Shown piece after piece: positions 1-8,414 of a stretch of DNA of 64,000 bases. Source of the DNA: RBG-13-68-16 sp041494245 (GTDB taxonomy: Bacteria; Acidobacteriota; Thermoanaerobaculia; Thermoanaerobaculales; Thermoanaerobaculaceae); contig JBGQAK010000019.1 of NCBI GenBank assembly GCA_041494245.1, positions 7,435-71,434 of the forward strand, in the 5' to 3' direction. The translations under genes and the position numbers were made by a program. How positions within the stretch are numbered: the stretch's first letter is position 1; every line of letters starts with the position of its first letter. Under the pieces are notes generated by a model that was given only the letters and a program-made list of their open reading frames with translations, had not been told where the DNA came from and searched no databases.

Positions 1-1
1 T

Positions 2-1792
2 GCAGGCTCGCCGCTCTGGTACACCTACTTCGGGCACTTCACCGTGGTGGCCGTGGGGAAGGTGCTCGCGATCCAACCCGCCGTGATGTTCAACCTCGGC
101 ATCGCCCTTACGGCCGCCCTCACTGCCGCGGCGCTCTTCTCAGCCGGCTCGGTGCTCGGCAGGAGCTGGCGCCCGGGCGCGATCGCGGCCGGCCTCACGC
201 TGTTCGCCGGCAACCTCGCGGGGGTGCGCGAGCTGCTGGTCGGCCGGGCGATCAACTTCGACTACTTCTGGGCGATCTCACGGGTGATCCCGGACACCAT
301 CAACGAGTTCCCCTTCTGGAGCTTCGTCTTCGCCGACCTGCACGCCCACGTGCTGGTGCTGCCAACCTCGGTCGCGCTCCTGGCCCTGGTCGTGCTCTGG
401 GTGAGTCGGCAGGCCGAGCCCACGCCGCAGCGCCCGCGGCTCGCCGCCCTCACGCTCCTGGCGCTCTGCGTGCTGACGCTGGGGGCCGTCACGGTGACCA
501 ACGGCTGGAGCATGCCCACCGCGGTCGCGCTGCTCCTGGCGGTGCTCGGCACGGACTGGCTGGTGCGCCGGACGCGGGGCGGCACCGGGCGTTTCCTTCG
601 AACTTTCGCCATGGGAGTTGTGTTCCCGGCGGGCGTGATCGTCGGCGGTGCGCTCCTCGCCTACCGCCCGTTCTGGCGCCACTTCACGCCGCCGGCGAGC
701 CAGTGGGGGCTGGAGGTCGGGCCGTTCGCCCGCCCCGGCGGCGTGCTCACGATCTTCGGCGTGTTCCTGCTTCTGCTCATCCCGGCGTTCTTCGTGGTGT
801 GGCGCAACCTGCTCGCGCCTCCCGGACGCCCGCTCACGCGCGGGCAACGTCTCGCGATGGGCGTGGTCGCGGCAGGGCTTCTCCTGTCGTTGCTCGATCT
901 GCCTGCGCTCGCCTCGCTCTCGCTGCGTCAGGCACCTTCGATCCGAACGTTCGCCCTCGCCCTGACCGCCTTTGGGCTCGCGCTCACCCTCCACCGCGGG
1001 ACACCCGGGCGGGCCAGGCTCCCGCTCCTGCTCTCGACCTTCGCCATGGCGCTGATCGCCGGCTGCGAGCTCGTGTTCGTGTGGGACCGCATGAACACGG
1101 TGTTCAAGTTCTACCTGGAGGCGTGGATCCTGCTCGGGCTCGCGAGCTCCCTGGTCCTCTTCGAGCTGTTCCAGCCCGTGGGGCACCCGAGTCGGTGGAC
1201 GCTCCTCTGGCGGGGGGCCGCCTGCGCCGCGCTCGCGGTTGCCCTCTTCACCTCCCTCTCCGGAGCGGTCGGCGATCTCCGATTCCGGCACACCGGGGGC
1301 CCACGCTTCACCCTCGACGGCATGGCCTACCTGCAGGACCGCGCCCCGGAGGAGCTTGCGGCGCTGCGTTGGCTGAACCGGAACATCGCCGGCGTGCCGG
1401 TGCTCGTCGAGGCCTACGGCCCATCCTACCGGGAGTTCGGTCGGGTCAGCATGAACACCGGCCTGCCGGTCGTGCTCGGCTGGGACTACCACGTCTTCCA
1501 GCGCGGCCAGGCGTGGAGGGAGATCAACCGGCGCAAGGGCGACGTCGAGACCATCTACACCTCGTCCGACCGGGGCACCGTGGCGGCCGTCCTCTCGCGG
1601 TACCACGTCGCCCTGGTGTACGTGGGAGAGCCCGAGCGCAGGGCCTACGCCGGCGGCAACCTCGCGAACTTCAGGAGGTGGACAGAGCTGCTGACCCCCC
1701 GGTTCGAAAACCCGGGCGTGACGATCTTCGGCGTCAACGGTGTCTACCCCGGCGCGAAAGCGGTCTCGACTGCCGGGCAGACGGCACACTGA
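2..1792 (+). CDS. DUF2298 (YYY-domain) polytopic membrane protein, 5' truncated
   Basis: The reading frame is already open at base 2 and contains PLWYTYFGH before the first possible GTG at 44, so the gene starts outside the window. The product has many hydrophobic segments separated by short basic loops. It carries the sequence NFDYFWAISRVIPDTINEFP followed by FADLHAHV, which I recognise as the family signature of DUF2298/YYY-domain membrane proteins. These large proteins are thought to act on lipid-linked sugars or polymers at the membrane, but no activity is established. The hydrophilic C-terminal part (from about residue 440 of the visible portion) looks extracytoplasmic. It ends convergently towards dxs, with a repeat-filled gap between. 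Family call is fairly sure; function is unknown. Confidence 0.8.
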   Translation, partial: AGSPLWYTYFGHFTVVAVGKVLAIQPAVMFNLGIALTAALTAAALFSAGSVLGRSWRPGAIAAGLTLFAGNLAGVRELLVGRAINFDYFWAISRVIPDTINEFPFWSFVFADLHAHVLVLPTSVALLALVVLWVSRQAEPTPQRPRLAALTLLALCVLTLGAVTVTNGWSMPTAVALLLAVLGTDWLVRRTRGGTGRFLRTFAMGVVFPAGVIVGGALLAYRPFWRHFTPPASQWGLEVGPFARPGGVLTIFGVFLLLLIPAFFVVWRNLLAPPGRPLTRGQRLAMGVVAAGLLLSLLDLPALASLSLRQAPSIRTFALALTAFGLALTLHRGTPGRARLPLLLSTFAMALIAGCELVFVWDRMNTVFKFYLEAWILLGLASSLVLFELFQPVGHPSRWTLLWRGAACAALAVALFTSLSGAVGDLRFRHTGGPRFTLDGMAYLQDRAPEELAALRWLNRNIAGVPVLVEAYGPSYREFGRVSMNTGLPVVLGWDYHVFQRGQAWREINRRKGDVETIYTSSDRGTVAAVLSRYHVALVYVGEPERRAYAGGNLANFRRWTELLTPRFENPGVTIFGVNGVYPGAKAVSTAGQTAH

Positions 1793-2404
1793 GGCCCGTC
1801 CGGCGGACTCGCGGCGCCTTCCCTTCCACTGCGTGGAGCCTTTTGTTGTGCCGGTCCCGCGGGTGGCTTTGTGCGGCCTTGCGTCTCCCCAACGCGGCTC
1901 GCGCGTCCGGTGCCCGCGGGCTCCGGAGAGATTGGCCACCCGCGGCACCGGCGATTGAAGCCCCCCACCCTTAGGCTAGAGGCATCAAAGCTGGAGCGGA
2001 AATGCTCGGGTGATAGGGGCGCTCAAGCAGGCCGGTGGCAGAGCGGGGGGGTGGGGGTGAAATCCGCCCCGCGGGCGATAGGAGCCATTCCGCCGGAGTG
2101 TGCGGACACCGAGCGGCCAGACCGGCGGGTGGAGACGCTGGCCCCGACCGAGATCCTTATACGAGGGAGGGGAACAGCGAGGCTCCGCACGCCGGTCTGT
2201 GCCAGCTCGGTCGCACGCGAAGGCGGGTCGGAGGGCTGCGCTCGATGCGCAGCCCGAGCGACTGCTCCCAGCCCGCGGGGCAAACAAGAAAGGGGCGCCA
2301 CGCAGTGAAAGAAGAGGAGGGGCCGCGCACCCGTGGGGCAACGACCGAGCCGCAGGCGGTCCCAGGAAAAACCGAAAGCCTCGAACGAACCGGAACGAAG
2401 GAAG
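1793..2404. repeat. Mosaic dispersed repeat, copy A (fills the 612-bp gap)
   Basis: No gene is supported here. The gap holds copy A of a repeat family found four times in the window. A 106-nt core (1883-1988) matches 63895-64000 with a single difference and 25126-25231 (opposite strand) with three. The following 1989-2283 matches 24830-25125 inverted. A palindromic unit CCGGTCCCGCGGGTGGC lies at 1851-1867 and its inverted form GCCACCCGCGGCACCGG at 1935-1951, so the element can fold back on itself. Compared with copies B and D, copy A lacks a module of about 107 bp between two GTCTCCCC boxes. Long overlapping ORFs cross it on both strands but are not conserved as protein. Confidence 0.85.
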
Positions 2405-4321
2405 CTAGCTTGCGGGACGGCGGAGCCGCTGCGGCCCTGCGACGACCTGCGGGAAGAACGCCTTTGCGCGGCGCATGATCCCTTCCACGTCCAGGTCCAG
2501 GCGCGCGCGCAGGATCTCCTGCGTGCCTTGCGGCTGGTACTCGTCCGGGATGCCGAGACACTCGACCGTCACGTCCGGCACCTTGAGCGTTGCCGCCGCC
2601 TCCATCACCGCCGACCCGAAGCCGCCCGCCAACGCGTTCTCCTCCACCGTCATCAGCCGAGCGCCGGGACGCAGCTGCGCCGAGAGCAGCTCGACGTCGA
2701 GAGGCTTGACGAAGCGGGCGTTGACCACCGTGAGATCGGGGCCGCCCTCGTTGGCCAGCCTCTGCGCCGCGTTCAGCGCGTCGGTGGCCATGGTGCCGAT
2801 CGCCCACACCAGGCCGTCCTTGCCGCTCCGCAGCACCTCTGCCTTTCCGATCGGCAGCGGGCGCGGCGGGCCCTCCATGGGAGCGCCGTAGCCGTTGCCG
2901 CGCGGGTAGCGGAGCGCCGAGGCGCGGTTGTGCGCCAGCGCGGTGGCGAGCATGTGTCGCAGCTCGTCCTCGTCCTTCGGCGCCATCACCAGGATCTCGG
3001 GGTAGACGCGCAGGTAAGAGAGATCGAACGCCCCGTGGTGCGTCGGTCCGTCGGCACCCACCAACCCGCCCCGGTCCAGGGCGAAAACCACCGGGAGGTG
3101 CATGAGGCAGACGTCGTGGAAGATCTGGTCGTACGCCCGCTGCAGGAACGTGGAGTAGATCGCCACCACCGGGCGCAGCCCGCGGGTGGCGAGGCCGGCC
3201 GCGAACGTGACCGCGTGCTGCTCGCAGATCCCCACGTCGAAGAAGCGCTCGGGAATCTCCTTGGCGAAGTGATCGAGACCGGTGCCCTCGGGCATCGCGG
3301 CGGTGATGGCCACGATGCGCGGGTCCTTCTTCGCGAGGTCGGTCAGGGTCTGGGCGAACACCTTGGTGTAGGACGGAGGACCCGGCTTCTTCTTGGCGAC
3401 CTCGCCCGTCTCCGCCGAGAACGGCGTGGCGCCGTGCCAGAAGACGGGGTCGGCCTCGGCGGGCTCCCACCCCTTGCCCTTGCGTGTGACCACGTGGACG
3501 AGCACCGGGTGCAGGCTCTCCTTGTACTCCCGCAACGTGGCGAGCAGCTGCGGGATCGAGTGGCCGTTGATCGGCCCCACGTACTTGAAGCCCAGCTCCT
3601 CGAACAGGAGCCCGGGAACGACGAGCTGCTTGGCCATCTGCTCGGCCTGCTTGGCGAGCTTGAGCATGCCCTCGCCGACCTTGGGGATGGAGAGCAGGAA
3701 GCGCTCGACCTCGTCCTTCAGGCGCCGGTAGGGCTGGCCGTGGATGATGCGGTTGAGGTAGCCCTGCATCGCCCCCACGTTGGGCGAGATCGACATCTCG
3801 TTGTCGTTGAGGATGATCATGAGCCTGCGGCCGAGGTAACCGGCCTGGTTGAGGCCTTCCATCGCCATTCCGCCGGTCAGGCCGCCGTCGCCGATGACCG
3901 CGACCACGTGGTAGTCCTCGCCCTTGAGGTCGCGCGCCACGGCCATGCCCAGCGCCGCCGAGATCGAGGTCGACGCGTGACCCGCGTTGAAGGCGTCGTA
4001 CTCGCTCTCCTCGCGCTTGAGGAAACCCGAGATTCCGCCGTAGGTGCGCAGCGTGTGGAACCGGTCGCGCCGTCCGGTGATCACCTTGTGCGGGTAGCAC
4101 TGATGGCCCACGTCCCACACCAGCAGGTCGCGCGGCGTGTCGAAGACGTAGTGCAGGGCAAGGGTCAGCTCGAGCGCCCCGAGGCCGGAAGCCAGGTGCC
4201 CCCCCGTCTGGCTGACCGACGAGACGAGGAAGCGGCGCAGCTCCTCTGCCAGCTCCGGGAGCTCCTCCGCCGGCAACCGGCGCAGGTCGGCCGGGCTCGC
4301 GATCTTCTCCAGCAGCGCCAT
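2405..4321 (-). CDS. dxs: 1-deoxy-D-xylulose-5-phosphate synthase
   Basis: Condenses pyruvate and glyceraldehyde 3-phosphate to DXP, the first step of the MEP isoprenoid pathway, using thiamine diphosphate. The 638-aa length is normal for the family. The ThDP/Mg motif GDGGLTGGMAMEGLNQ is present in the N-terminal domain, with GHQCYPHK and GHASTSIS upstream; the transketolase-like middle domain has GICEQHAVTFAAG and DRGGLVGADGPTHHG. The ATG at 4321 gives the expected N-terminus. It lies 7 bp after ispA and probably belongs to one operon with ispA-xseBA, an arrangement common for dxs. Downstream it runs into repeat copy A, so termination probably lies there. Confidence 0.98.
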   Translation of the reverse strand: MALLEKIASPADLRRLPAEELPELAEELRRFLVSSVSQTGGHLASGLGALELTLALHYVFDTPRDLLVWDVGHQCYPHKVITGRRDRFHTLRTYGGISGFLKREESEYDAFNAGHASTSISAALGMAVARDLKGEDYHVVAVIGDGGLTGGMAMEGLNQAGYLGRRLMIILNDNEMSISPNVGAMQGYLNRIIHGQPYRRLKDEVERFLLSIPKVGEGMLKLAKQAEQMAKQLVVPGLLFEELGFKYVGPINGHSIPQLLATLREYKESLHPVLVHVVTRKGKGWEPAEADPVFWHGATPFSAETGEVAKKKPGPPSYTKVFAQTLTDLAKKDPRIVAITAAMPEGTGLDHFAKEIPERFFDVGICEQHAVTFAAGLATRGLRPVVAIYSTFLQRAYDQIFHDVCLMHLPVVFALDRGGLVGADGPTHHGAFDLSYLRVYPEILVMAPKDEDELRHMLATALAHNRASALRYPRGNGYGAPMEGPPRPLPIGKAEVLRSGKDGLVWAIGTMATDALNAAQRLANEGGPDLTVVNARFVKPLDVELLSAQLRPGARLMTVEENALAGGFGSAVMEAAATLKVPDVTVECLGIPDEYQPQGTQEILRARLDLDVEGIMRRAKAFFPQVVAGPQRLRRPAS

Positions 4322-4328
4322 GTGTCTC

Positions 4329-5222
4329 CTACCGGTCCCGGCGGGCCACGTAGCTCACCATGGCGCCCAGGGTCCCGCCGCTCCCCTCGAGCCCCTCGGC
4401 CTCGAGCACCAGCGAGCGCGAGAGCGCCTCGAGCTCGCGGTTGGCGGCATCAAGGCCGTACACCGCCGGGTACGTGAGCTTCCCCGCCGCGGCGTCCTTC
4501 CCCGGGCTCTTCCCGAGGCTCTCCGCCGAACCGGTGACGTCAAGGATATCATCCGCGATCTGGAACAGGAGGCCCAGGCGCGTGCCGAAATCTGCGAACA
4601 CCCGCCGGCGCGCGCCGTCGAGCCCGGCGAGCAGCGCCCCAAGCTCGACAGCGGCCCCGATCAGGGCGCCGGTCTTGGCGCGGTGGATGCGGTCGAGCCG
4701 GGCCGCGTCGGGCGCTCCGCCGGTTGCCTCCAGGTCCTCCACCTGCCCTCCGACCATGCCCTTCGAGCCGATCGCCTCCGCCACAAGCCGGCACGCCTCC
4801 GCGCGCTGCCCCGCGAACGGCTCCCCCGCGGGGAAGCGCCCAAGGACCGCGAACGCCTCGGTGAGCAGCGCATCGCCCGCGAGAATCGCCAGCGGCTCGT
4901 CGTAGGCCACGTGTACCGTGGGACGGCCGCGCCGCAGGGAGTCGTTGTCGAGCGCAGGTAGGTCGTCGTGGACCAGGGAGTAGGTGTGCACCAGCTCCAG
5001 GGCGCACGCCGCTTCAATTACGACCTCGGGGTCGCCGCCGGCCGCCTGGGACGAGGCGCGCACGAGAACCGGCCTCACGCGTTTGCCGCCGCCGAACACC
5101 GCGTAGCGCATCGCCCCGTGCAGCCGCGCGGGCCAAGCGTCGGCCGGCGGGAGCAGGCGGTCGAGGGCGGCGTCGATGCGCTCCCTCTCCTGAGCCAGGA
5201 ACACCTTCAGCTTCACCGTCAA
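4329..5222 (-). CDS. ispA: Short-chain polyprenyl diphosphate synthase (farnesyl/geranylgeranyl type)
   Basis: A head-to-tail trans-prenyltransferase that extends DMAPP with IPP to make FPP or GGPP for quinones, undecaprenyl-P and other isoprenoids. The first aspartate-rich motif is HDDLPALDND and the second is DDILD; FQIADD and GGKRVRPVL are also typical. The 297-aa length fits IspA. The TTG start at 5222 overlaps the xseB stop as TTGA, favouring translational coupling; a GTG two codons later is the alternative. Chain length of the product cannot be decided reliably from sequence. It works directly downstream of the MEP pathway that begins with the neighbouring dxs. Confidence 0.95.
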   Translation of the reverse strand: MTVKLKVFLAQERERIDAALDRLLPPADAWPARLHGAMRYAVFGGGKRVRPVLVRASSQAAGGDPEVVIEAACALELVHTYSLVHDDLPALDNDSLRRGRPTVHVAYDEPLAILAGDALLTEAFAVLGRFPAGEPFAGQRAEACRLVAEAIGSKGMVGGQVEDLEATGGAPDAARLDRIHRAKTGALIGAAVELGALLAGLDGARRRVFADFGTRLGLLFQIADDILDVTGSAESLGKSPGKDAAAGKLTYPAVYGLDAANRELEALSRSLVLEAEGLEGSGGTLGAMVSYVARRDR

Positions 5223-5455
5223 CCTTCCTCGGGTGTGAACGGGGCGGTCTTGGGCTCCTCACCCTCGGCGGCCTCGGCGAGGAGCTGCTCGACGCGCCGC
5301 TCCACGCCCTCGAGCTGCGTGCGGCAGCGCTTGGCCAGCCTCACGCCGCGTTCGAAGAGCTTGAGCGCCTCCTCAAGGCCCACGCCCTCGTCCTCGAGCT
5401 TCGCAACGACCTCCTCAAGCTCGGCCAGCGCCTGCTCGAACGATTCCTTCGTCAT
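5219..5455 (-). CDS. xseB: Exodeoxyribonuclease VII small subunit
   Basis: Small helical subunit of the single-strand-specific exonuclease VII. The 78-aa product has the family pattern FEQALAELEEVVAKLE, then LEEALKLFERG and a charged helix ending in LLAEAAEGEE. The ATG at 5455 overlaps the xseA stop (ATGA) and its own TGA overlaps the ispA TTG, so xseA-xseB-ispA are chained. The xseB-ispA-dxs order is found in many bacteria and supports the call. Confidence 0.95.
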   Translation of the reverse strand: MTKESFEQALAELEEVVAKLEDEGVGLEEALKLFERGVRLAKRCRTQLEGVERRVEQLLAEAAEGEEPKTAPFTPEEG

Positions 5456-6921
5456 GGCTCCTCCGTGGTTGAACCGGGTTCCGGGTCCCGGGGTCCGGGG
5501 CCCGAGCGACGCTCGGGTGTGTGCACGCGAGGCCGGACATCGGAACCGGACCCCCGCTTTCCGGTGCCCGGCTCTTCAAATAGCGATCCCTGCTCGCCCT
5601 GGCGGCCGAGCACGAGCGAGCGCACCCGCCCGCGCGCCAGCGTCGTCTCGATGCGCTCGCCGCTCAGCACCTGCGAGGCGTCGCGCAGCGGGCGCGCCTC
5701 TCCGTCGCGGGTCGTGATCGAGTACCCTCGCTCCAGCACCGCCCTCGGCGAGAGCGCGCCGAGCGCGCGCTCGAGCGCCGCCAGCCCGAGCCGCCGCCGC
5801 CCCAGGAGCGAGCGCAGCCGCTCGCCGGCCACCGACATCCGGACCGTGACCAGCTCGCGTAGGCGCGGCGCACCGATCCGCACGGGCCAGTGGTAGAGGC
5901 GCGAGGTGGCGCCGTCCACGCGCCGGTGGCGCTCTCCCACGAGCGAGCGCAGGAGCTGGGGCAGCGCCTCCAGGCGGCGCAACCGCTGGTCCAACTCACG
6001 CAGGTGCGACGGCAGCCGCGCGAGCCCCCGGGCCCCCTCCAGAGCCTGCAGGCGCAGGCGCGCAAGGTCCCGCTTCCGGCCGAAGAGCGCGGCCAGCGCC
6101 TGGCGCGCCGCGTCCACCCGCCGCGCCTGCTCCTCGAGGCGCGCGACCACCATCTCGGCAGCCTGCGTCGGGGTGGCCGCACGCACGTCGGCGACGAAGT
6201 CAGCGATCGTGGAGTCCACCTCGTGCCCCACGCCGCTCACCACCGGGACCTCGCACGCCGCGATCGCCCGCGCCACGATCTCTTCGTTGAACGCCCACAG
6301 GTCCTCGAGGGAGCCCCCGCCGCGCACCACCAGCACGACGTCCGCCAGGCCCGAGCGGCCCAGGTAGCGCACCGCGCGGGCGATCTCCCCCTCGGCGCCC
6401 TTTCCCTGCACCCGCACGGGTGCGAGTAGCACCGAGAGGTGCTCCCAGCGCGAGAGCACCTTGAGAACGTCGCGCACGGCGGCGCCGCTCGCCGAGGTGA
6501 CCAGGCCGATCCGTTGGGGCAGCGGGGGAAGCGGCCGCTTGCGCTCGGGGGCGAAGAGCCCCTCGGCTGCGAGCTTGGCCTTGAGCTGCTCGAAGGCGAG
6601 CTGCAGCTCCCCGATCCCCTGGGGCGTCACCTCGCTGACGATGAGCTGCAGGCTGCCGCGCTGCGCGTAGACCTCGAGGTTGCCGCGCAGGAGCACGGCC
6701 AGGCCATCGGTGAGCTTGAAGCGGAGGCGGTCCGCGCGCTGTGCCCACATCGCGCACGAGAGCTGGCCCTCCGTGTCCTTGACCTGGAAGTAGCGATGCC
6801 CGGAAGCCGCCACCTTGACGCCGGACAGCTCCCCCTTGACCCACACCTCCCCGAAGCCGCCAGCGAGCGCCGCGTTGACCTCGCGGATCAGCTCGCCGAC
6901 CCCCCAGACGCGGGCGCTCAC
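5452..6921 (-). CDS. xseA: Exodeoxyribonuclease VII large subunit
   Basis: Catalytic subunit of exonuclease VII, which degrades single-stranded DNA in repair. The 489-aa protein begins VSARVWGVGELIREVNAAL, the OB-fold start of the family. The catalytic region has RGGGSLEDLWAFNEE and GVGHEVDSTIADFVAD. An open frame continues far upstream but reads antisense through the O-antigen-ligase-like gene; the GTG at 6921 is chosen because it overlaps that gene's TGA (GTGA). The C-terminal tail is low-complexity (PGTGKRGSGSDV... ending STTEEP). It is encoded by a degenerate heptanucleotide tract of CCGGGTT-like units (5474-5508), the same class of repeat seen in the acyl-CoA ligase gene at 16728. Confidence 0.96.
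   Translation of the reverse strand: MSARVWGVGELIREVNAALAGGFGEVWVKGELSGVKVAASGHRYFQVKDTEGQLSCAMWAQRADRLRFKLTDGLAVLLRGNLEVYAQRGSLQLIVSEVTPQGIGELQLAFEQLKAKLAAEGLFAPERKRPLPPLPQRIGLVTSASGAAVRDVLKVLSRWEHLSVLLAPVRVQGKGAEGEIARAVRYLGRSGLADVVLVVRGGGSLEDLWAFNEEIVARAIAACEVPVVSGVGHEVDSTIADFVADVRAATPTQAAEMVVARLEEQARRVDAARQALAALFGRKRDLARLRLQALEGARGLARLPSHLRELDQRLRRLEALPQLLRSLVGERHRRVDGATSRLYHWPVRIGAPRLRELVTVRMSVAGERLRSLLGRRRLGLAALERALGALSPRAVLERGYSITTRDGEARPLRDASQVLSGERIETTLARGRVRSLVLGRQGEQGSLFEEPGTGKRGSGSDVRPRVHTPERRSGPGPRDPEPGSTTEEP
5474..5508. repeat. Heptanucleotide tract inside the xseA 3' end
   Basis: Five consecutive 7-nt units (CCGGGTT, CCGGGTC, CCGGGGT, CCGGGGC, CCGAGCG) with exact period 7. The tract is translated as part of the C-terminal tail of XseA, after the conserved domains end. 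Confidence 0.75.
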
Positions 6922-8084
6922 GAGCCCTCCTCCGCGAGGCCGACCCCGGCGCCCATCAGCACCAGCGTCGGGTACTGGATCACGGCGAACCAGAAGTTGT
7001 ACTCGAAGAACCCCGCCACGGTGATCGCGAGCACCGCGGTGAGGGTCGCACCCACCGCGGCACGCTGCTCCCCCACGAGGCGTGGCAGGGCGCGCCAGGT
7101 CACCGCGAAGAACGCCCCGATGAACCACAAGTAGGCGACAAGCGCAGGAAGCCCGCGCTCCGCCGCGATCTGCACGACGTTGTTGTGGAGGTGGGGCACG
7201 CGCCACCGGGGGGCGTCGTCCCGCCGATAGAGGGGGTACAGGCGATCCACCATCGCGAGCCCGACCCCCGTGATCGGGTAGTCCCTCACCATCTCCAGTC
7301 CGGAGATGGTCATGCAGACGCGGTCGTAGTTGGCCGTCTGCCGCAGGTCGAAGATCGAGATCACCCGGTCCAGAACCGCCCTCGGGAACACCAGCCAGAT
7401 CGCCAGGGCGGCCACCGGGTAGAGCAGGAGCAGGCGGCGGTGCCACACCGCCGCGAGCAGCAGCAGCCCGGCGGTGAGCCCCACCCAGGCGTTGCGCGTG
7501 TACGACAGGAGCAACGCGACCGGCCCGAGGATGGCGGGCGGCACGAGCAGCCACAGCCTGCGGCGCGGGTTCAGGAGCAGATCGGCCAGCACCACGGACG
7601 AGCCCAGCAGCACCCACCCCGCGAACAGCATGTAGTGGGAGAGCGGCCCCTGGATCCGGTGCTCGAGATCCCTCGCCCCCAGCAGGTACTGCGCGATCCC
7701 CCAGACGGCCAGCACCGTGGTGATCACGGCGAACGACGCAACGAGCCGCCGCCACCACACCTCGTCCACGAGGGCGGCCGCGAGCGGGACCAGCAGGAGC
7801 ACCAGCAGCCGGGGCAGCTTGTCAGCGCTCTCGAGCGGATCGAGGGAAAAGACCACCGAGACGAGCGAGGCGACCGTGAAGAGCACCAGCGGCGGCAGCA
7901 GCGGTTTCGCCAGCGGGCGCCCGCGCAGCGCGCCGAGGCGCCACGCGCGCCAGGAGGCAAACCCGGCGACCACGAGAAACGGGTTGGCGATGCCCAGCCG
8001 CGGCGAGGTGGCGGCGGCCGCCACTATCGCGCCTGCGGCCAGCGCGCGGGCCCGCCGTGCGCGGTCGGGGTTCTCCTCCGGCAA
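6918..8084 (-). CDS. O-antigen ligase/polymerase-like membrane protein
   Basis: A 388-aa polytopic inner-membrane protein of the Wzy_C/O-antigen ligase type, which transfers or polymerises lipid-linked glycans at the periplasmic face. About ten hydrophobic segments are visible. The large periplasmic-type loop (about residues 225-290) contains GLEMVRDYPITGVGLAMVDR and PHLHNNVVQIAAERGL, the pattern around the conserved His in this family. The start is TTG at 8084, six bases after the upstream stop, with a GGGGGGTGAGGG Shine-Dalgarno region; no better start is available. Its TGA overlaps the xseA GTG. The nearby glycosyltransferase at 8415 supports a surface-glycan role; whether it is a ligase or a polymerase is undecided. 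Confidence 0.8.
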   Translation of the reverse strand: MPEENPDRARRARALAAGAIVAAAATSPRLGIANPFLVVAGFASWRAWRLGALRGRPLAKPLLPPLVLFTVASLVSVVFSLDPLESADKLPRLLVLLLVPLAAALVDEVWWRRLVASFAVITTVLAVWGIAQYLLGARDLEHRIQGPLSHYMLFAGWVLLGSSVVLADLLLNPRRRLWLLVPPAILGPVALLLSYTRNAWVGLTAGLLLLAAVWHRRLLLLYPVAALAIWLVFPRAVLDRVISIFDLRQTANYDRVCMTISGLEMVRDYPITGVGLAMVDRLYPLYRRDDAPRWRVPHLHNNVVQIAAERGLPALVAYLWFIGAFFAVTWRALPRLVGEQRAAVGATLTAVLAITVAGFFEYNFWFAVIQYPTLVLMGAGVGLAEEGS

Positions 8085-8090
8085 TGGCCC

Positions 8091-8333
8091 TCACCCCCCG
8101 GCGGGGAGCGCCTCATCCACCAGCATCACCGGGATGTCGCTCACGATCGGGTAGACCTTGCGGCAGCTCGTGCAGCGCAAACCCTCGTGGACCTCCGGCA
8201 CCTCGTCCCGGAACTTCTCGCGGTAGCGCTCGACCAGCATGGCGCAGGTGTCCGGCGGCAGGGGCGTCAGTTCCACGTCGGCCTTGCACGTCGGGCAGAC
8301 GAGGATCTCCAACAGTTGCGGGTCAACCGCCAT
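8091..8333 (-). CDS. Trm112-family small zinc protein
   Basis: An 80-aa protein with LLEILVCPTCKADVEL near the N-terminus and LRCTSCRKVYPIVSDIPVML near the C-terminus. The two CxxC pairs and the YPI...IPVML ending are the Trm112/YcaR (DUF343) signature, a zinc-binding fold that acts in other organisms as a methyltransferase partner. The ATG at 8333 follows a clear GGAGG; the longer open frame upstream is antisense to the glycosyltransferase. It heads the minus-strand operon. In proteobacteria a YcaR-like gene often sits next to lipid A genes, which fits the envelope context here, but the partner protein is unknown. Confidence 0.88.
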   Translation of the reverse strand: MAVDPQLLEILVCPTCKADVELTPLPPDTCAMLVERYREKFRDEVPEVHEGLRCTSCRKVYPIVSDIPVMLVDEALPAGG

Positions 8334-8414
8334 GGCAACCTCCGCCGGAATGCTACCACGCTGGAACAGGGTGCAGGGCTTGCGCCGCACAGCCCGCCGT
8401 TGCACGATGCACGG

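Noticed and set aside
278..1948. 556-aa minus-strand ORF opposite the DUF2298 gene
   Set aside because: It is the high-GC shadow of a recognised gene: charged, low-complexity translation without motifs.
2405..4321. Plus-strand ORFs of up to 714 aa opposite dxs
   Set aside because: They are shadow frames of dxs with no recognisable domains.
5452..7758. 768-aa open frame as xseA
   Set aside because: The first 279 codons run antisense to the O-antigen-ligase-like gene; the conserved XseA start is the GTG at 6921.
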